Notes: generated by a model not told the origin, from the sequence alone. Shown: positions 42,093 to 53,650, counted from the stretch's first letter. The stretch: DNA of 64,000 bases from Isoetes taiwanensis (GCA_021234155.1 JAJEKV010000070.1:7307889-7371888), one strand, 5' to 3'. Program-made: numbers and translations.

Positions 42093-44743
42093 TTATGTTT
42101 TCCAAGTTCTATCAAGCCTTGACAAGCTAGTACCACAATTGACCTCCAAGGTAAGCTCAGGTAGACTTGATATATTAGTGCTCGTGCCAGCTATGTCATC
42201 CATCTTTTCAAGTCTAAAGTCAAGCTGCCTCATGAGAGAATCAGTTGCAACTAAAAAGTTAGGATCTTTTCGAGCCCTAGACATCACTCTAGCAATTACC
42301 GCCTCCAAGGAGGCCTGAGTCTTCTTCAAGTCCACTTGACTACTTGTTTGCTAGGGAGACTCTTCCCCTAGGCGTACTACCTCAAGCGCCTCGGATCCCT
42401 GGTCTCCACAACTCTCTTGCACGGCTTCGTATGGCTTCAGGTGGTCCATGCCCCCACCTATTGTCCCATATTGGAAACCCAACACCTGTAAGAGATCTTG
42501 ATCCCTGTAATTGCCAAGCATTTGCATAACTTTTACCTGATGCTTACATAGATTACCCTTGGCTCCCCAAAGGCAATCACAACATGCCCAATTCTTGTGT
42601 GCTCTAGCAACAAAATACGGGCTCTGTCCAAAAGTGCACTCGGTTTGCACTTCAGCCTCGCCCTCCTCGAAGTTGGTAAATGTGACTTGTTCGTCGGCAA
42701 TATTCCGAGCGCCTCTAATTGCGCACTCTACTATTTGTTCTTGTGAGGTGTTTACTACAAATCCATGTTCCTTCATACACCTAGAACATAGCTATATATC
42801 AATCATTTGCAAGGTAAATTAGATTAGGTAGTAGTATATAAATGTTACCTAATGTAAGCCATGTGTGTCTCCACATTGTTAGTGAGAATGTAGAGCAACC
42901 AGTCAATTCTCCCCGCCTCGAAGCATGCGTTTACATATGCCTAGGCAACTTAAGGGCAGCATGCCATGCCTCTATGGCAGCATTGGTCTCTTGATTGGAG
43001 TGCATGTACATTCTTGTAGCCAATTACTCATGTAGGCCGACAATTTAGGGTATTGAGGATACTTCCTCACCAACTCTTCCAACCTCTTGATAGCCTCTTT
43101 CCTAACAGCTTCCCTGTACTCATGACCATACTCATTGTCCCCTAAAGGACCCTCTGTCTTGTACATTATATTCCCTAGCTCCTTGAACATTTCATTTCTA
43201 TGCACCTTACTCCTTACATTTTTTCTTAGCCACTTAATCCAGGCTCTTCTCACATGCCAAATGCATATTTGCACAGGCACGTTTGAGAAAACCTACAAGT
43301 GCACAATGTTAGTCCATAGTGTTAGAAAGTATGCAAGAAAGTATAAGAAGGGGGAAGGGTGACAAATTGCCAGGCATTACTTACATTTTTTACGGCCTTG
43401 ATTTCAGCATCAGCATCATCAGTAATGATGTAAGAAGGGTGCCAATCCGGATCATCCAGGCATAATGAATCCTTTAGAGCTTTCAACCACTTAGTTATAG
43501 CCCTAGTTTTTTGAGAATTGGTTATGACATATGCCAATGGCAAGCCATTGCAATGGTCATCGAAGGCAATGAGTGTAAAAAGATAGTACCTGCATAATAG
43601 AAACCAATAGCTCTCATTGGATCTAGAATTGAAATGCTATAGCCATTTTAAATGGACGATGAAAAAGATCTAGAATGGAAATGAACCCAAAGTAGTGTAC
43701 CTCTTGTCATTAGTTTTGAAGGTTGCATCCATGCAAATGGCCCTATTCTTTCCAAACTTCAGCATTGCCTCTCTTTGGATTGGAGTCATCGCTCCCAATT
43801 GGAACGTGTCACCATGTTCATATAAGAACACGGACTCTAGATGTCGTTGCACCCACATGTTGATGCTAGTGGGAAGGTCTTCATGTAGCTTCCAAGTGTT
43901 TCTAACAACACTCTTCTCAACGTTGTAAACATCCCGGATCTTCAGCATGTCATCCCTAACATACTATCCTTGCCATGCACATCTAGTTTAAATCTACACT
44001 TCTCCTCGTGCATGTTCATAACACTTCGTGGGGTGTGCCAATGCACGAGCTTTTCTCTAACCCATTCCCTCAATTCCTGAGAAATCCACGGTGCTAGCTC
44101 GAATCTGATACCTTTCTCTACGTCAACAAATTTACCATGGGAAGGCTCACCTTGGAGATTTCTATGCTCAAACCCATAATAAGTAACTTGCGAGTATTCT
44201 GGGAGAAGGTAGAGTTGCCTAATGGTAAAATGGCATTGGCAGCCCCTACGCACACTCTCACTCTTTTCCTGCGTGTGCCAGGTTGACGTGGTCCCATCAG
44301 CAACCACGTGAGTGTTCAAAGTCTTGTCCTGGGAACCATATGTGCACTAATACCTATTTTGAGTGTTCAAAATTAGTGCATGAAAGTAGTGGGCATGTAC
44401 ATCTAAGAATTAAATATATACGCTACAATGTTTTTCTACGTAAAACACTTGTGATAAACTAGAAGATAGGGTTTTAGAAATACATACCTCTTCATAGTCA
44501 AATAAGAATCCCTGGTTGGCCTCTTTAGCACCCTCTCGGGATTGGAACTCCTTGATAGAAGTGCGCACGGTGCCACACAATTTCTTTGCTCTCCAAGAAT
44601 GAAGTCTTCAACCCGGTTTGTTGGGAAGTAGCAGGTCCAGACAAGCATTTCTCCACCTCCCTATACAGAAGGAACTTGGTGCTCTTAGGGAAACCAGTAT
44701 AGGTTGCTGTGGTCGAAAATGCCATTAGGAGGTGACTCCACAT
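42093..44743 (-). pseudogene. MULE transposase (DDE + SWIM), frameshifted
   Basis: Minus-strand blocks in order: N-terminal part from 44743 (FAR1/MuDR-like region, frames broken); 44319-43942 (RRGCQCHFTIRQLYLLPEY, LREWVREKLVHW); 43948-43670 with first Asp in AICMDATFKTND; 43543-43322 with second Asp in YIITDDADAEIKAV; 43280-42972 (CIWHVRRAWIKWL, the ICxWH block); the catalytic Glu in NAAIEAWHAALK at about 42975-42940 in a shifted frame; and 42776-42351 with the SWIM finger CDC...LCKHQ near 42540-42580. A TAG at 42348-42350 interrupts the frame, which continues as QTSSQVDLKKTQ to 42093. All catalytic residues survive, but at least four frame breaks make this copy non-functional as read. Confidence 0.75.
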
Positions 44744-45614
44744 GTATTTCAGTACGTAGCTGGGAATGGCAAGAAAGGGAGCTCGGATATCGTTTCTTAC
44801 CTCCTAAAAATAATCTTAAGCGAGATAAATACATGCTATCTTCTCCTCCGGCCCCCAAGCGTCCATAGCTGCGAGGGGCCGCTTGAACATCCAAATCTGT
44901 GCATATGCCTTGGTATGAGAGAAAACGGAAGACAAATGTGGGATCGAATGGTGGTTTCCGACATCCAGTGTCCAGATCTCAATGGTTGGTCATTGCATGG
45001 GCTGGCATGTTCAAACCGGCCGCCGCGACGATCCACGTAGCCGGCCACCGTCGATTTTCATGCATAAAGTGCATTGGGGATCCCGAGGCGGGGATCGCCC
45101 GCTCTCGGCCACGCAGCAGATGGTGAAGTGAGGGTTGCCACCGAAAAGGCCTCGCGGGGATCCCGAGGCCAGGATAACCACGGCGTATATCCAGGCGGCC
45201 GATATTGGGCCGCGCGATGGCGATCCGAGGGAGGGGATCACACTGGCCGGATCCCGGGTGATCCCGGACCGAGGACGCCACCAAGAGTCCTAGGGGATCC
45301 CCGAGGGCAAAGATTTTCCCGTCCCGGCTACCCGGGACGATGTTAGCCATGGTGGTGATCCCGAGGTCCGGATAAGTCGGGCGAGGACAGGGCCGATATC
45401 GGCCGAAAGCGATGGCGACATCCGTGAGGAGGGGATCTGCACTGCCGATTCGGGATCCCCTGAGGAGGGATTCACCATGACCGACATATCTGGGTGCCGC
45501 TTGGTCCGCCATGGCATGGGGATTCCGGGAGGCCTGGATCGTGTTGGTGATTCCCGGACGGCGGATCACCGCTGCACTTTTATGGCAGGATACACCGGAG
45601 GCGGGAACACCCCA

Positions 45615-45788
45615 CCTGGACGGCCGGATGTGGCGCGGAAGCGCACGGCTAAGATTGCAGGCCCTCACGGGCGCCAAGACATTTGAAACCGGAGGGCCTG
45701 AACTGGTTCCGGCCGAGCCCTGGTGGTGATACCGAAGGACGGTATTTTTACCTCCGGTATCCCCGAAACCAGGGTAAGACTATCCTGA
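45615..45788 (-). repeat. Right terminal inverted repeat of the MULE
   Basis: Reverse complement of the left end: GGTAAAAATACCGTCC, then the GGGCTCG segment. The sequence from 45060 to 45600 is also GC-rich with many GGGATCCC(G)AGG cores and CCGATATCGGCC-type palindromes, resembling diverged subterminal copies of 33390-33560. Confidence 0.75.
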
Positions 45789-46440
45789 ATCTCTTTGATT
45801 CTCCCTGATATGCCCACAATTTGATTTCCATGCACTCAAGAAACTTAAGATTCAATATATGAGAAGGCAATGAACGCACGCAGAAATGTCAAGATATTAT
45901 CATGATACCCGTCACTTGACCAAACATCTCATGACACGAGATGACGACAGCCACGCATCACAACTTGTTCATATGTCAAGGGCTGTTATGGCCAGCACTT
46001 TCCTAACCAACTATTTGCTACACAGGCTCATGAAACAATGCATTTTAACTTTCCCCAGGATTTGGCTTGAAGGCTTATGCTCCTTAACGTCCTTGGCCTC
46101 AGCATTTAGCTGTAGGTTTCAATCTTGGCCTTCGATCTTTAAGTGTTATGTCCAGTAACAATTTGTTATGTCCATAACAGGGATGTTATGTCCATAACAT
46201 TTCATATGCTGCCACGTGAATTATTTTTCCCCCCTCCGCCATAGCCGAATAGCCGTGGTCGAATCCCTGCACCATAGTCGCCATAGCCAGGCCTCCAGGT
46301 AAGTTCTAAGGGTTTCAATCCGGCTTTCAATCTGGCTTATCACGAATCCAGTTCCAAATCCGATGGCGATGGTAGACTAGCTAGATTCAACCTGCATAAA
46401 ACGGGGCCTATTCTTCAACTCCGGCGTTCGATCTCATCCT
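45789..46440. other. Flank between the MULE and the aquaporin fragment
   Basis: GTTATGTCCATAACA palindromes occur at about 46165 and 46185. A pyrimidine-rich leader (TTTTTCCCCCCTCCGCC) and 5'-UTR-like sequence precede the TIP ATG. No gene seen. Confidence 0.35.
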
Positions 46441-46452
46441 TTTGGGTTCAAC

Positions 46453-46588
46453 ATGCCTTTCCAAAACTTTGCAGTTGGTCACGCCCATGAGGTCACCGAA
46501 GTCAGTGCTCTCAAAGCAGCCTTTGCTGAATTCGTTGGAACATTCATGTTCGTCTTTGCTGGAGTTTCTGGCTGCGAAGCCATCAGTG
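46453..46588 (+). pseudogene. First exon of a tonoplast intrinsic protein (TIP aquaporin)
   Basis: MPFQNFAVGHAHEVTEVSAL followed by KAAFAEFVGTFMFVFAG matches the N-terminus and first transmembrane helix of TIP water channels of the vacuolar membrane. A GT donor-like site follows near 46586. The NPA loops and remaining helices are not found downstream; instead a foldback element sits at 46770. So this is a truncated gene copy, or a gene whose later exons lie far away beyond insertions. Confidence 0.65.
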
Positions 46589-46769
46589 GGTTCCTTCCTT
46601 CTATCCTTCTTCTGTTTCCTTTTTTTGTTTTCGGTTTATGAATCTATTTTCTGCTCTGTGTTGCTGCAGCAGATGCTCTGTTCTGAAAACATAGCCTTAC
46701 ATTTGGCATACAGAGTTGTGCCGGAATGCAGTGCAGGCTATTAAGCTTGACTAAGGGGACGTTAAGGCT

Positions 46770-46921
46770 GATAACATCCTCTGATGAGGCATTATGGCCC
46801 ATCCAAAATGGCCTCGGTGGCCATGTGGCCAGGAAATGCCGAGACCGTACGGCATTTTCTGGCCACATGGCCACTTTGGCCATTTTTCCTGGGCCATAAC
46901 GCCTCATCAGAGGACGTTATC
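46770..46921. repeat. Near-perfect 152 bp foldback (MITE or hairpin)
   Basis: Left arm GATAACATCCTCTGATGAGG... and right arm ending ...AGAGGACGTTATC are reverse complements with only a few mismatches over about 70 bp. They pass through TTATGGCCCA and GGCCATGTGGCCAGGAAATG, with a loop near CGAGACCGTACGG. It lies in what would be intron 1 of the TIP gene. Confidence 0.85.
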
Positions 46922-46929
46922 TTGCCCAT

Positions 46930-48180
46930 CCTCTTCTCTATTTTTCAAGAGGGCAACCATGCCTCGAGGTACAGACTCAGCATTATAAAATCTGCATGAA
47001 CCTAAATATCTCCTCATCCCAGCCTCCCTATGTCAGCCAGAAGTAAGTGCAATTCCCGGCTACATTCTTCCCTTGGAATATAGGAATATTTCTAAAATGT
47101 TTCCACATTGGCAGCACGTCAAGTTAGGTACATCCAAGTCCTTAATGCTTTAAAAGAATCACTACTTTTAATTCTAAAACTAGCACATCTTTGCTATCCA
47201 TCCATATGATTTGTTTTCTGATCGAATAATCACCTTTCACTGTTGGTCATAATCAATTGAAGTCCATACATTGGAGTTGCTTTCCTTTTGCCTATTTTTT
47301 ACATTTTGTTGATGATGAGATCATCCCTGAAAAGCTTTGTCATCCCTATTGTTGCTTCTCTATACATGATTGCGAGGAACATCTGACACACTATTGGCAA
47401 TCTACAAGGCATTCTAATAAGGTTCCTTTCTACAAGCAACTCTTTAAGGGAATGTCTTAGTCCACGTAATCCAGTCATATAATTTGAGCCTGCTCATGCT
47501 AGTGTGAACCTCTCCTGTCGAAGCTCAGACCCGAGTAATCCACGTCTTGGTGGCACAGACACACATCCAATATGATGTCATGGCTAACAGTTTTGTGTTG
47601 CATAAGCAATTTATCTCCTCATACTTCCGCCAATAAGAAATGACTTAAGAATCTAACACACTTCCCATGTTTGCATAATGCCAGCCATTACTTGCTGCAA
47701 ATTGTACCTTTATGATAGGTTGCTGAACTAAAAAGAAAGCAGAAACATTTTAAATGCTATTTTAAGTAGCAATTATATATTTGTAACACAGGATTCTAAA
47801 TAACCAAACAAGGGGAAGGAAGAAAGATACCAATACCAAAAGACTTTACCTTGTACAATATATTTGTGTATGTGGCCGCAGAAAAGTTGGGATCTTCACA
47901 AATGCCTCAAAACTACCCAAGAAGTAGACTTCAGAAAGCACCTGAATTCAGAACATTGTAACTACTCCTATTTAAAAACTCCAGTACCATCAAAGAAGCT
48001 CCCAAGCAAACTCATAAGATGTTTCTGGCAATGTAACAAAGTCAAAACTTGCAGAACTTTTGGCTGTTGCCAAATAGTAATTCATGCATCACTTTTTGAT
48101 GTATCCCTTATTTTTACCCTAATTACTCCATCTTGTTCAATGTTAAAATGGGAACAATAAAAATGGTTCATGCTCTTTTC
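46930..48180. other. Intergenic, no recognisable gene
   Basis: AT-rich sequence with short open frames only. Nothing resembling the missing TIP exons or a transposon domain was found. Confidence 0.45.
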
Positions 48181-48193
48181 TACAACTTGCGGA

Positions 48194-48978
48194 TTATTTG
48201 GCTATTGCTAAATAGCTTCCAATAGGATCTGGAAGCATAACTTTTTGGACATTTTCTGAATAGTAAGAGAACACTAGAACCTGGAAGAAGATGGCTAGAA
48301 CCTTCAACAAACTTCTAAACCTATATCTTCTTGCAGGTTCTTGCCATGACAGAGGTATACAACTTTGCATTACATTCAGAAAATCCTCACTGGCACTGAT
48401 CTGCAGAATACCAACCGGGTTAGTGAGGCTGTCAAATGAAAGCCTGAAGAATTGCTGCTGCACATTTGCTATGATGGAAAAATCATCACTGTTTGGAGCA
48501 AAAGCGAAGCAATATGTACCAGAGTTATCCACAGCCACCATGGTGTTCTCTGCAGGAAGCTCCATCGAAGCGCTGCCTTCGAACACCAAGACCACATCAG
48601 GAAGCAGAACAGAGGTTTTTCCAGACAAATCATACCAGGTATCAAACAGGGAATAACCTCTAATTAATTGAGTTTCTGATGCCACTTTTAAAGGCATTTC
48701 TAAAAGGGTTGTAAACAAAAGTAACAAGTCTAGTTATGGCAGTGCCAGAATCAAGGATAACACCACCACTGCCAGAAGAATCAAGCAAAAGGGCATCACT
48801 AGGTATGGCTACAAGGTTACCTCCAACTCTGATACCAGTAAGCTTGACATAATAAAATGTATCAAGTTGAGGATTTGAAAGCATAGGTGTGAATTTTGCA
48901 GAAGGAGCCAAAGAATTAGATCCAAAAATCATTGGAACTGTATGGACAGATTCTCTGCTTGGAAGACAGTAGGAAAAA
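48194..48978 (-). pseudogene. C-terminal half of a pepsin-like (A1) aspartic protease, frameshifted
   Basis: Minus strand: FSYCLPSRESVHTVPMIFG at 48978, then FYYVKLTGIRVGGN and the second catalytic motif GVILDSGTAITRLV near 48760-48730. After a frame change near 48690 come YSLFDTWYDLSG, LPDVVLVFEGSASMELPAEN, GTYCFAFAP and SIIANVQQQFFRLSFD. This is the C-lobe of plant nucellin/CND41-type proteases. The N-lobe with the first DTGS is absent, so one catalytic Asp is missing. A hydrophobic C-terminal extension follows (LLKVLAIFFQVLVFSYY). Truncated gene relic. Confidence 0.75.
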
Positions 48979-49213
48979 ACATGGAAAGTTAAAAGGACAA
49001 ATAGGACAGTAGGAAAGTTAAAATCAAGTTCCCCGCCCTGGCTCTGCTACGATCCTGCTCGCCCACGGTCGGCTGCTCCAATTTTGCAGCAGAATTGGAT
49101 AAACACAGCACGCTATTTATTTGAAGCTAATTTGTTTGAAGCTTCCGGGTGCTGACACGTGCAAACAAAATTATAGGGGAAGAGTCCGGCCTCCTTGTGA
49201 ATTGCGTACTTAA

Positions 49214-49640
49214 TTGGCTCGAAGATCTATGTTGGGCCTGTTAATCTACCACTGCTGCAAATTTCTTCGAGACAGAGCATGGCGGAATTATTCCAGCAGT
49301 GACCCATCTCCAAACTCGGGATTGGAAGAGGAAAATACAAACAGGGGCCCTTTTGGGTCGAGTTTTTCTTCCGTTCGCCTGCGGGAAGGAAGAAAAGAAA
49401 GGCCTGCCAGATTTTAGAACTGGCAAGGAATGGGCTTGAATGCTGCCCTGTTTGTTTGAGCGGTTCGATTCTGGTGAAGAGCGCACCATTCGTCTGCTTC
49501 TCGCTTGTGGGCATTGCTTCCATGCTTGCTGCATTGATCTGTGGCTCCATAGCCATGCTTCTTGCCCCGTTTGCAGATATCCTCTGCTCGCAGATAGATC
49601 CGACTTAAAGTCTGATTCTTCAGCCCCTCTATCAGGGTAG
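49214..49640 (+). pseudogene. RING-H2 (ATL-type) ubiquitin ligase fragment, frameshifted
   Basis: 49440-49640 reads ERFDSGEERTIRLLLACGHC, FHACCIDLWLHSHASCPVCR: Cys, CGHCFH, CCIDLWL and CPVC in the spacing of ATL RING-H2 domains, which recruit E2 enzymes. The first Cys pair is in another frame (ECCPVCL) just upstream, so a 1-base shift breaks the ring. The usual N-terminal transmembrane helix is not visible. The upstream segment may be its linker in several frames. Confidence 0.65.
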
Positions 49641-49649
49641 ATTTCCATC

Positions 49650-51260
49650 CCATTACCATCTCTGATGCCTCGTTTTTTTGGCATGTCCAGCCTATTTCTG
49701 CGCTGCCAGAGATGGCCTTGCAGAGAGGCTATCCCTTTATTGGATCTGCTACGCGAGCTAGGGTCGCCGCTCATCTGAATCAACTTTCTTTGCATCGAAT
49801 ATGATGCATGGATAAGCCCTCTTCTAATTTGGAGCATGCACATCTATTCCAGTCTTCCCTGGACCTTCATTTGTGGGTGGATTTTGTGTTGAAATTATGG
49901 TCATCCAATACATGGAAATAATGGGATAGTATGTTATATTAATTAATAAGCTCAGCGGGTGACCTGGCAAATAAGGTCGGTGAAGGAAAATGATATTAGG
50001 TCTAGAAAAAGCAGACGGGTGGAAAAGAGATAGAGCGCAGAGACAGATCGACATGAAGGTTTTTCTGATGAAGCTGTGATCGAATTGGAAGCAGAAGGAA
50101 AGCTCGGACTGTGGTAGGAATTGGCAGAGCTTTGCAGGCCGTGTTTTCTGCTAAGTAACTGAAGGGAAAGGGGGAGCTGCAAAAGTTATACAGGAAAGGC
50201 AAACTCTGAATGGGAACTGTACAACAAACTGCTTGGTGTTGTGGAGATTGATCACTTGCTAATTGACTGCTCTGGCTTTTCTAGCCGGATTATTGAAGGC
50301 TGCAGCAAATCGCTTATAGAAGAGAAGATACTGGAGGGAGAAGTGTGTTGGAGCCTGAGTAGTGGAATTAATCTTGGGTTCAAATCCCAGGCTCGATACC
50401 TTCAGATTCTAACATTTTGCTCTTTATATCTCTTCCACTCCTTGCCTCCTGCTCAACAACTGTTCTTATCTGGCATACTAAAGCGATGGAAGCTGGACGA
50501 ATAAGTGGCTAATTGCCACACTGTTCCTATCAGAGAAATGTTTTTCATACTTCAAGCTCTGCATTTGAGTCCCGACAATCTTTTCCGTCAGCTAAGGTCG
50601 CAATGTTAAAATAAAAAATAAAAGAGCTTGTGAGCCGGGAATTGAACCGAGTACATGCCAGATCTCAAGTTCCTACCGATATAAAAGGAAAAAAATGCCC
50701 CAGATCTCTACGCAGAATATCAAATTCTGTCACACGGTTTCTCTAAAAGGCACCCTCTGCAAATTCTTTTCGGCTCCCTCTAAACCAGTTCAGCAAGGTC
50801 GACTGAACAATATCGGCTCCTAAAGCAATTAATTTCGGTAACCCAGCAAAAACCATCTCTGCCTTTGTCAACCAAAACCGCATCTGGCAATCACTTCTGC
50901 CAATCGAGCTCCAAATTGGCTGTACTAGAATCTCCAGGAACAAACGTCTGCAGCAGAGATTGTCTTCTTCATGTAAAAACTCCAATAACAGTTCTCCTAA
51001 TCACATCTCTCAGTGCATAGGCAGCTTTTTCAAGAGCAGGCTTATCCAAGCACAGCAGATTCGCGCATTCTACATGCCTTCTACTGAGTCGATCTGTATG
51101 GTGCAATGATCTTCGAACAGTTTATCTTTGCCTTTTGTGTCATGACCGACCAATTCGAAGATCCAACTTCTGTACAAAACCCAGTCAAAATCCATCTGTA
51201 TCTCCTTTTTTCGGGATGCCGTCTTTGTAGCTCTACTGCATATTTATTTTGGATATCCAC
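49650..51260. other. Unassigned region with two tRNA-like T-arm sequences
   Basis: At 50371-50395 CTTGGGTTCAAATCCCAGG forms a perfect T-stem/loop (plus strand). At 50637-50661 the minus strand carries CGGTTCAATTCCCGG. Both fit RNA polymerase III B boxes, but no full cloverleaf could be folded around either, so they are more likely SINE heads or chance than tRNA genes. Otherwise no gene. The segment next to 51260 includes sequence that replaced the Copia 3' half. Confidence 0.35.
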
Positions 51261-51265
51261 CGACC

Positions 51266-53125
51266 TTATTTCTGTTGTCTTTCAACTTCAGCTTGATACA
51301 ATTTGAAAGCTTCAAAAGCTTGATCTTTGGTTCTCAATGTATAGCATTTGGTCTTTCTGGAAAAATCATCCGTGAATGTGATGAAATACCTTTTGCCATG
51401 TATACTTCTCACATTTAGAGGGCCACAAAGATCACTATGCACAAGTTCAAGTAATTCTTTGGCCCTTTTAGCCTTCTTGGGAAATGGAAGTCTGCTGGAT
51501 TTCCCTTTAAAACAGCCAGCACAATTTAGTTTTTCTTCTCCCTTAATTTCTGCTATAATCTGCCCTTGTTTGATCATGAAATTTAAATTATTTAGATGTG
51601 TATGCCCTAACCTTTCATGCCACAATTTTATTGTTGGAGTCATAACAGCATTTATTGTGTCATGAACATTATTGTGAAATGCAAAAAGTCTGCCAACTCT
51701 TTTTGCCAAAAATTTAACTTCATCATTCAAAAGCACTTTGCATTGATGAGTTTCAAAATGTACATGATATCCCAAATCCACCAACTGTGTTACATAAATT
51801 AAGTTTCTAACTAAATTAGGCACACACAGTACATTCTCTAGAATGACTGGATTTCCTTTAAGATCAAAAATTTCTAACAATCCTGCTTGATCCACCTTCT
51901 GCAGATTGCCATCACCCATCTGCACATAGCTTGAACTTTTGTGGATCTTTTCCTTGAGCATAGAAGGTGATTTGATCACGCTTCTCTCAGCTCCACTATC
52001 TAGGACATACAAATTTTCAACATCTTTTAGTTTACAATCTGAAACAACTGCTAATAATCTAGGATGCCTTACCTCAGCATTTTCATCAAGTTCCTCTTCT
52101 GGTTCAATGTTCTTTTCAGTGGCAACATTTAGTTCAGTGGATCTGCCCCTTCCTCTACCTCGAGTTGCTCTCCCTCTAGCATTGTAACCTCTGCCCCTGC
52201 CAGCTTTAGCCACATTTCCTTCTTGTCTTTTTGAAAAATCTCTTGGACTTGAGCAGTTAGAAGCAACATGACCAAATCCTTCACAATTGTAGCATTTGTT
52301 TCCTTTATTTCCTTTAGGACAGTTTGCTTTGAGATGACCATAAGCATTACAAATAAAATAAGGACCCAGCTTACCTTGTCCTCCTCGTGTCTTTCCTCCA
52401 GAAGCATACAAAATCTCACTTGGCTCCTCTTCATTTTCTGCAGTCAAGTTGTGTTGCTCCAATTCTGTTTTTATCATACTTTCAGCATCCTCCCTGCTCT
52501 TAGCTACATTCCTAACCAAGGTAGACAGATTTTTATACTTGGAGAATGCTCTTGCCAATGATAAAACTTGATATTCATTTGTTATGGGAACTCCTGCAGC
52601 AGTAAGGTCAGCAATGACATTATCAAACTTCTCAAAGAAGTCTTTGATATCTTCACCATCTTTGTACCTCAGCTCTCTCAATTCCTTGTCTAAAACATCC
52701 AATTGAGAGGAGCTTTTAACCTGGTAGGTCTTCAACAAATAAGACCACATTTCCTTTGGGGATAATCCCCTCATTCTCAAGAGAATACTGGAACTCAGTT
52801 TACTCTTGATAACTGCCTTTGCTTCCAAAACCTTTGCCCTTTTAGAGGCATCTGGTGAATCACTTGTCACCTCTGTGGAGCTAGATTCTCCACCTACAGC
52901 CTTGACTGGGCTTCCACCAGTGCCTGAAGCTGCTGCACTAGCATAAGTTTTTCCTTTACTGTTAATTGGACTGATCACAGCACCTTGCTCTTCATCTTCT
53001 ATAATTTCCCATAAGCCTTCTACTCTCAATACCTCTTCAATCTTCTCCTTCCAGACTTGGAATCCAGAACCTCCTTTGTATACATCAATACCACTTAGAA
53101 GTGTTGCTCCCAATCTGCTAGCCAT
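51266..53125 (-). mobile_element. Copia (Ty1) retrotransposon gag-protease-integrase fragment
   Basis: Start MASRLGATLLSGIDVYKG at 53125; the extra upstream codons in the frame overlap the primer site and are not coding. Gag of UBN2 type (KEIWSYLL, LRELRYKDGEDIKDFFEKFD) is followed by two zinc knuckles. The second is CYNCEGFGHVASNC; in the first the leading Cys is lost (FICNAYGHLKANC). Protease motif LYVLDSGAERSVIK, GAG-pre-integrase KLWHERLGHTHLNNL, CAGCFKGKSSRLPF, and integrase first Asp region LVHSDLCGPLNVRSI with YFITFTDDFS. The frame ends at 51266 inside the integrase; reverse transcriptase and RNase H are missing. It is a truncated but otherwise uninterrupted ORF of about 620 codons, implying a young insertion. 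Confidence 0.85.
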
Positions 53126-53136
53126 GATGAATTTAG

Positions 53137-53148
53137 CTCTGATACCAA
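53137..53148 (-). promoter_or_regulatory. Primer binding site of the Copia element
   Basis: The minus strand reads TGGTATCAGAGC, complementary to the 3' end of initiator tRNA-Met and the standard plant Copia primer site. It lies 12 bp before the gag ATG. Confidence 0.9.
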
Positions 53149-53150
53149 AT

Positions 53151-53650
53151 GAAGTTAGAAACAATCAATATTAGTCCATCATTGCATTTCCAATGTCAAT
53201 ACATATTATCAAAGCTTTATATTTAGCACTTGTTCTCATTGCTATTCATTGAACAAATAATCACATAACCATTAGAACAATCATAGTAATTTACTGTAGC
53301 AATGGCTTTTCTCCATTCGACTATTCACATTGTTCTAAGACATATTATTGAGCAAACCTTCTTGTTTGTATTAGGTCGGATCCGGCACAAGAGAGTGCTT
53401 GGGACCAATCTGCAGTCTGATTAAAAGCTTAGCAAAGTCGGTGTAGCAGTACCGATCGGATCCTAACTGTGCTGGCTCGAATAATCGAGACCAGCTTAAA
53501 ATAGACTGGTCAAATGTTTCTCTATCATGCAGGTTAAATCCCGTTAAGAATAAAGGGCTTTTAAACCATTAAGATTAAATGCCCTTCAACCATTGAAAAC
53601 ATTTCAACCATTGAACTTATTCTTTGTCCCAACCTTATGCCAGTCTTCTG
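53151..53650 (-). repeat. Probable 5' LTR of the Copia element
   Basis: The sequence upstream of the primer site (minus orientation) ends ...TTTCTAACTTCA before TTTGGTATCAG, consistent with an LTR ending in CA. It is non-coding. Its outer TG edge cannot be fixed because the 3' LTR is not in the window. A near-palindrome GGTCGGATCCGG/CCGATCGGATCC occurs near 53385-53460. Confidence 0.45.

Larger units (their letters stand above)
33214..45788. mobile_element. Large Mutator-like element carrying transposase, ULP1 protease and passenger genes
   Basis: The ends are inverted. TCAGGATAGTCTTACCCTGG at 33214 is matched by its reverse complement ending at 45788, and the match continues with small differences for about 170 bp inward (GGTAAAAATACCGTCC, TATCACCACCAGGGCTCG, CTTCCGCGCCACA). 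Between the ends are a MULE transposase on the minus strand and a ULP1/C48 protease on the plus strand. That combination is known from plant MULEs (Kaonashi-type). A C2H2 ORF, a two-exon small gene and five kinds of tandem repeat are also inside. No 8-9 bp target duplication is visible (flanks GAGTTCGGC and ATCTCTTTG), so the insertion is old or the edge lies slightly outside. Size about 12.6 kb. Confidence 0.75.

Noticed and set aside
45011-45729. ORF of 232 codons on the minus strand and smaller plus ORFs in the right MULE end
   Set aside because: GC-rich subterminal repeats lack stops. The peptides are Arg/Pro/Gly-rich without domains, and equal-length frames exist on both strands.
33200-45800. 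Target-site duplication of the MULE
   Set aside because: The 9 bp flanks (GAGTTCGGC, ATCTCTTTG) do not match. A TCAAAGAG shared by both outer edges is inverted, so it extends the terminal repeat and is not a duplication.
50360-50400. Candidate tRNA gene
   Set aside because: The T-arm is perfect, but no acceptor, D- or anticodon stems could be built around it. Kept only as a possible SINE head.
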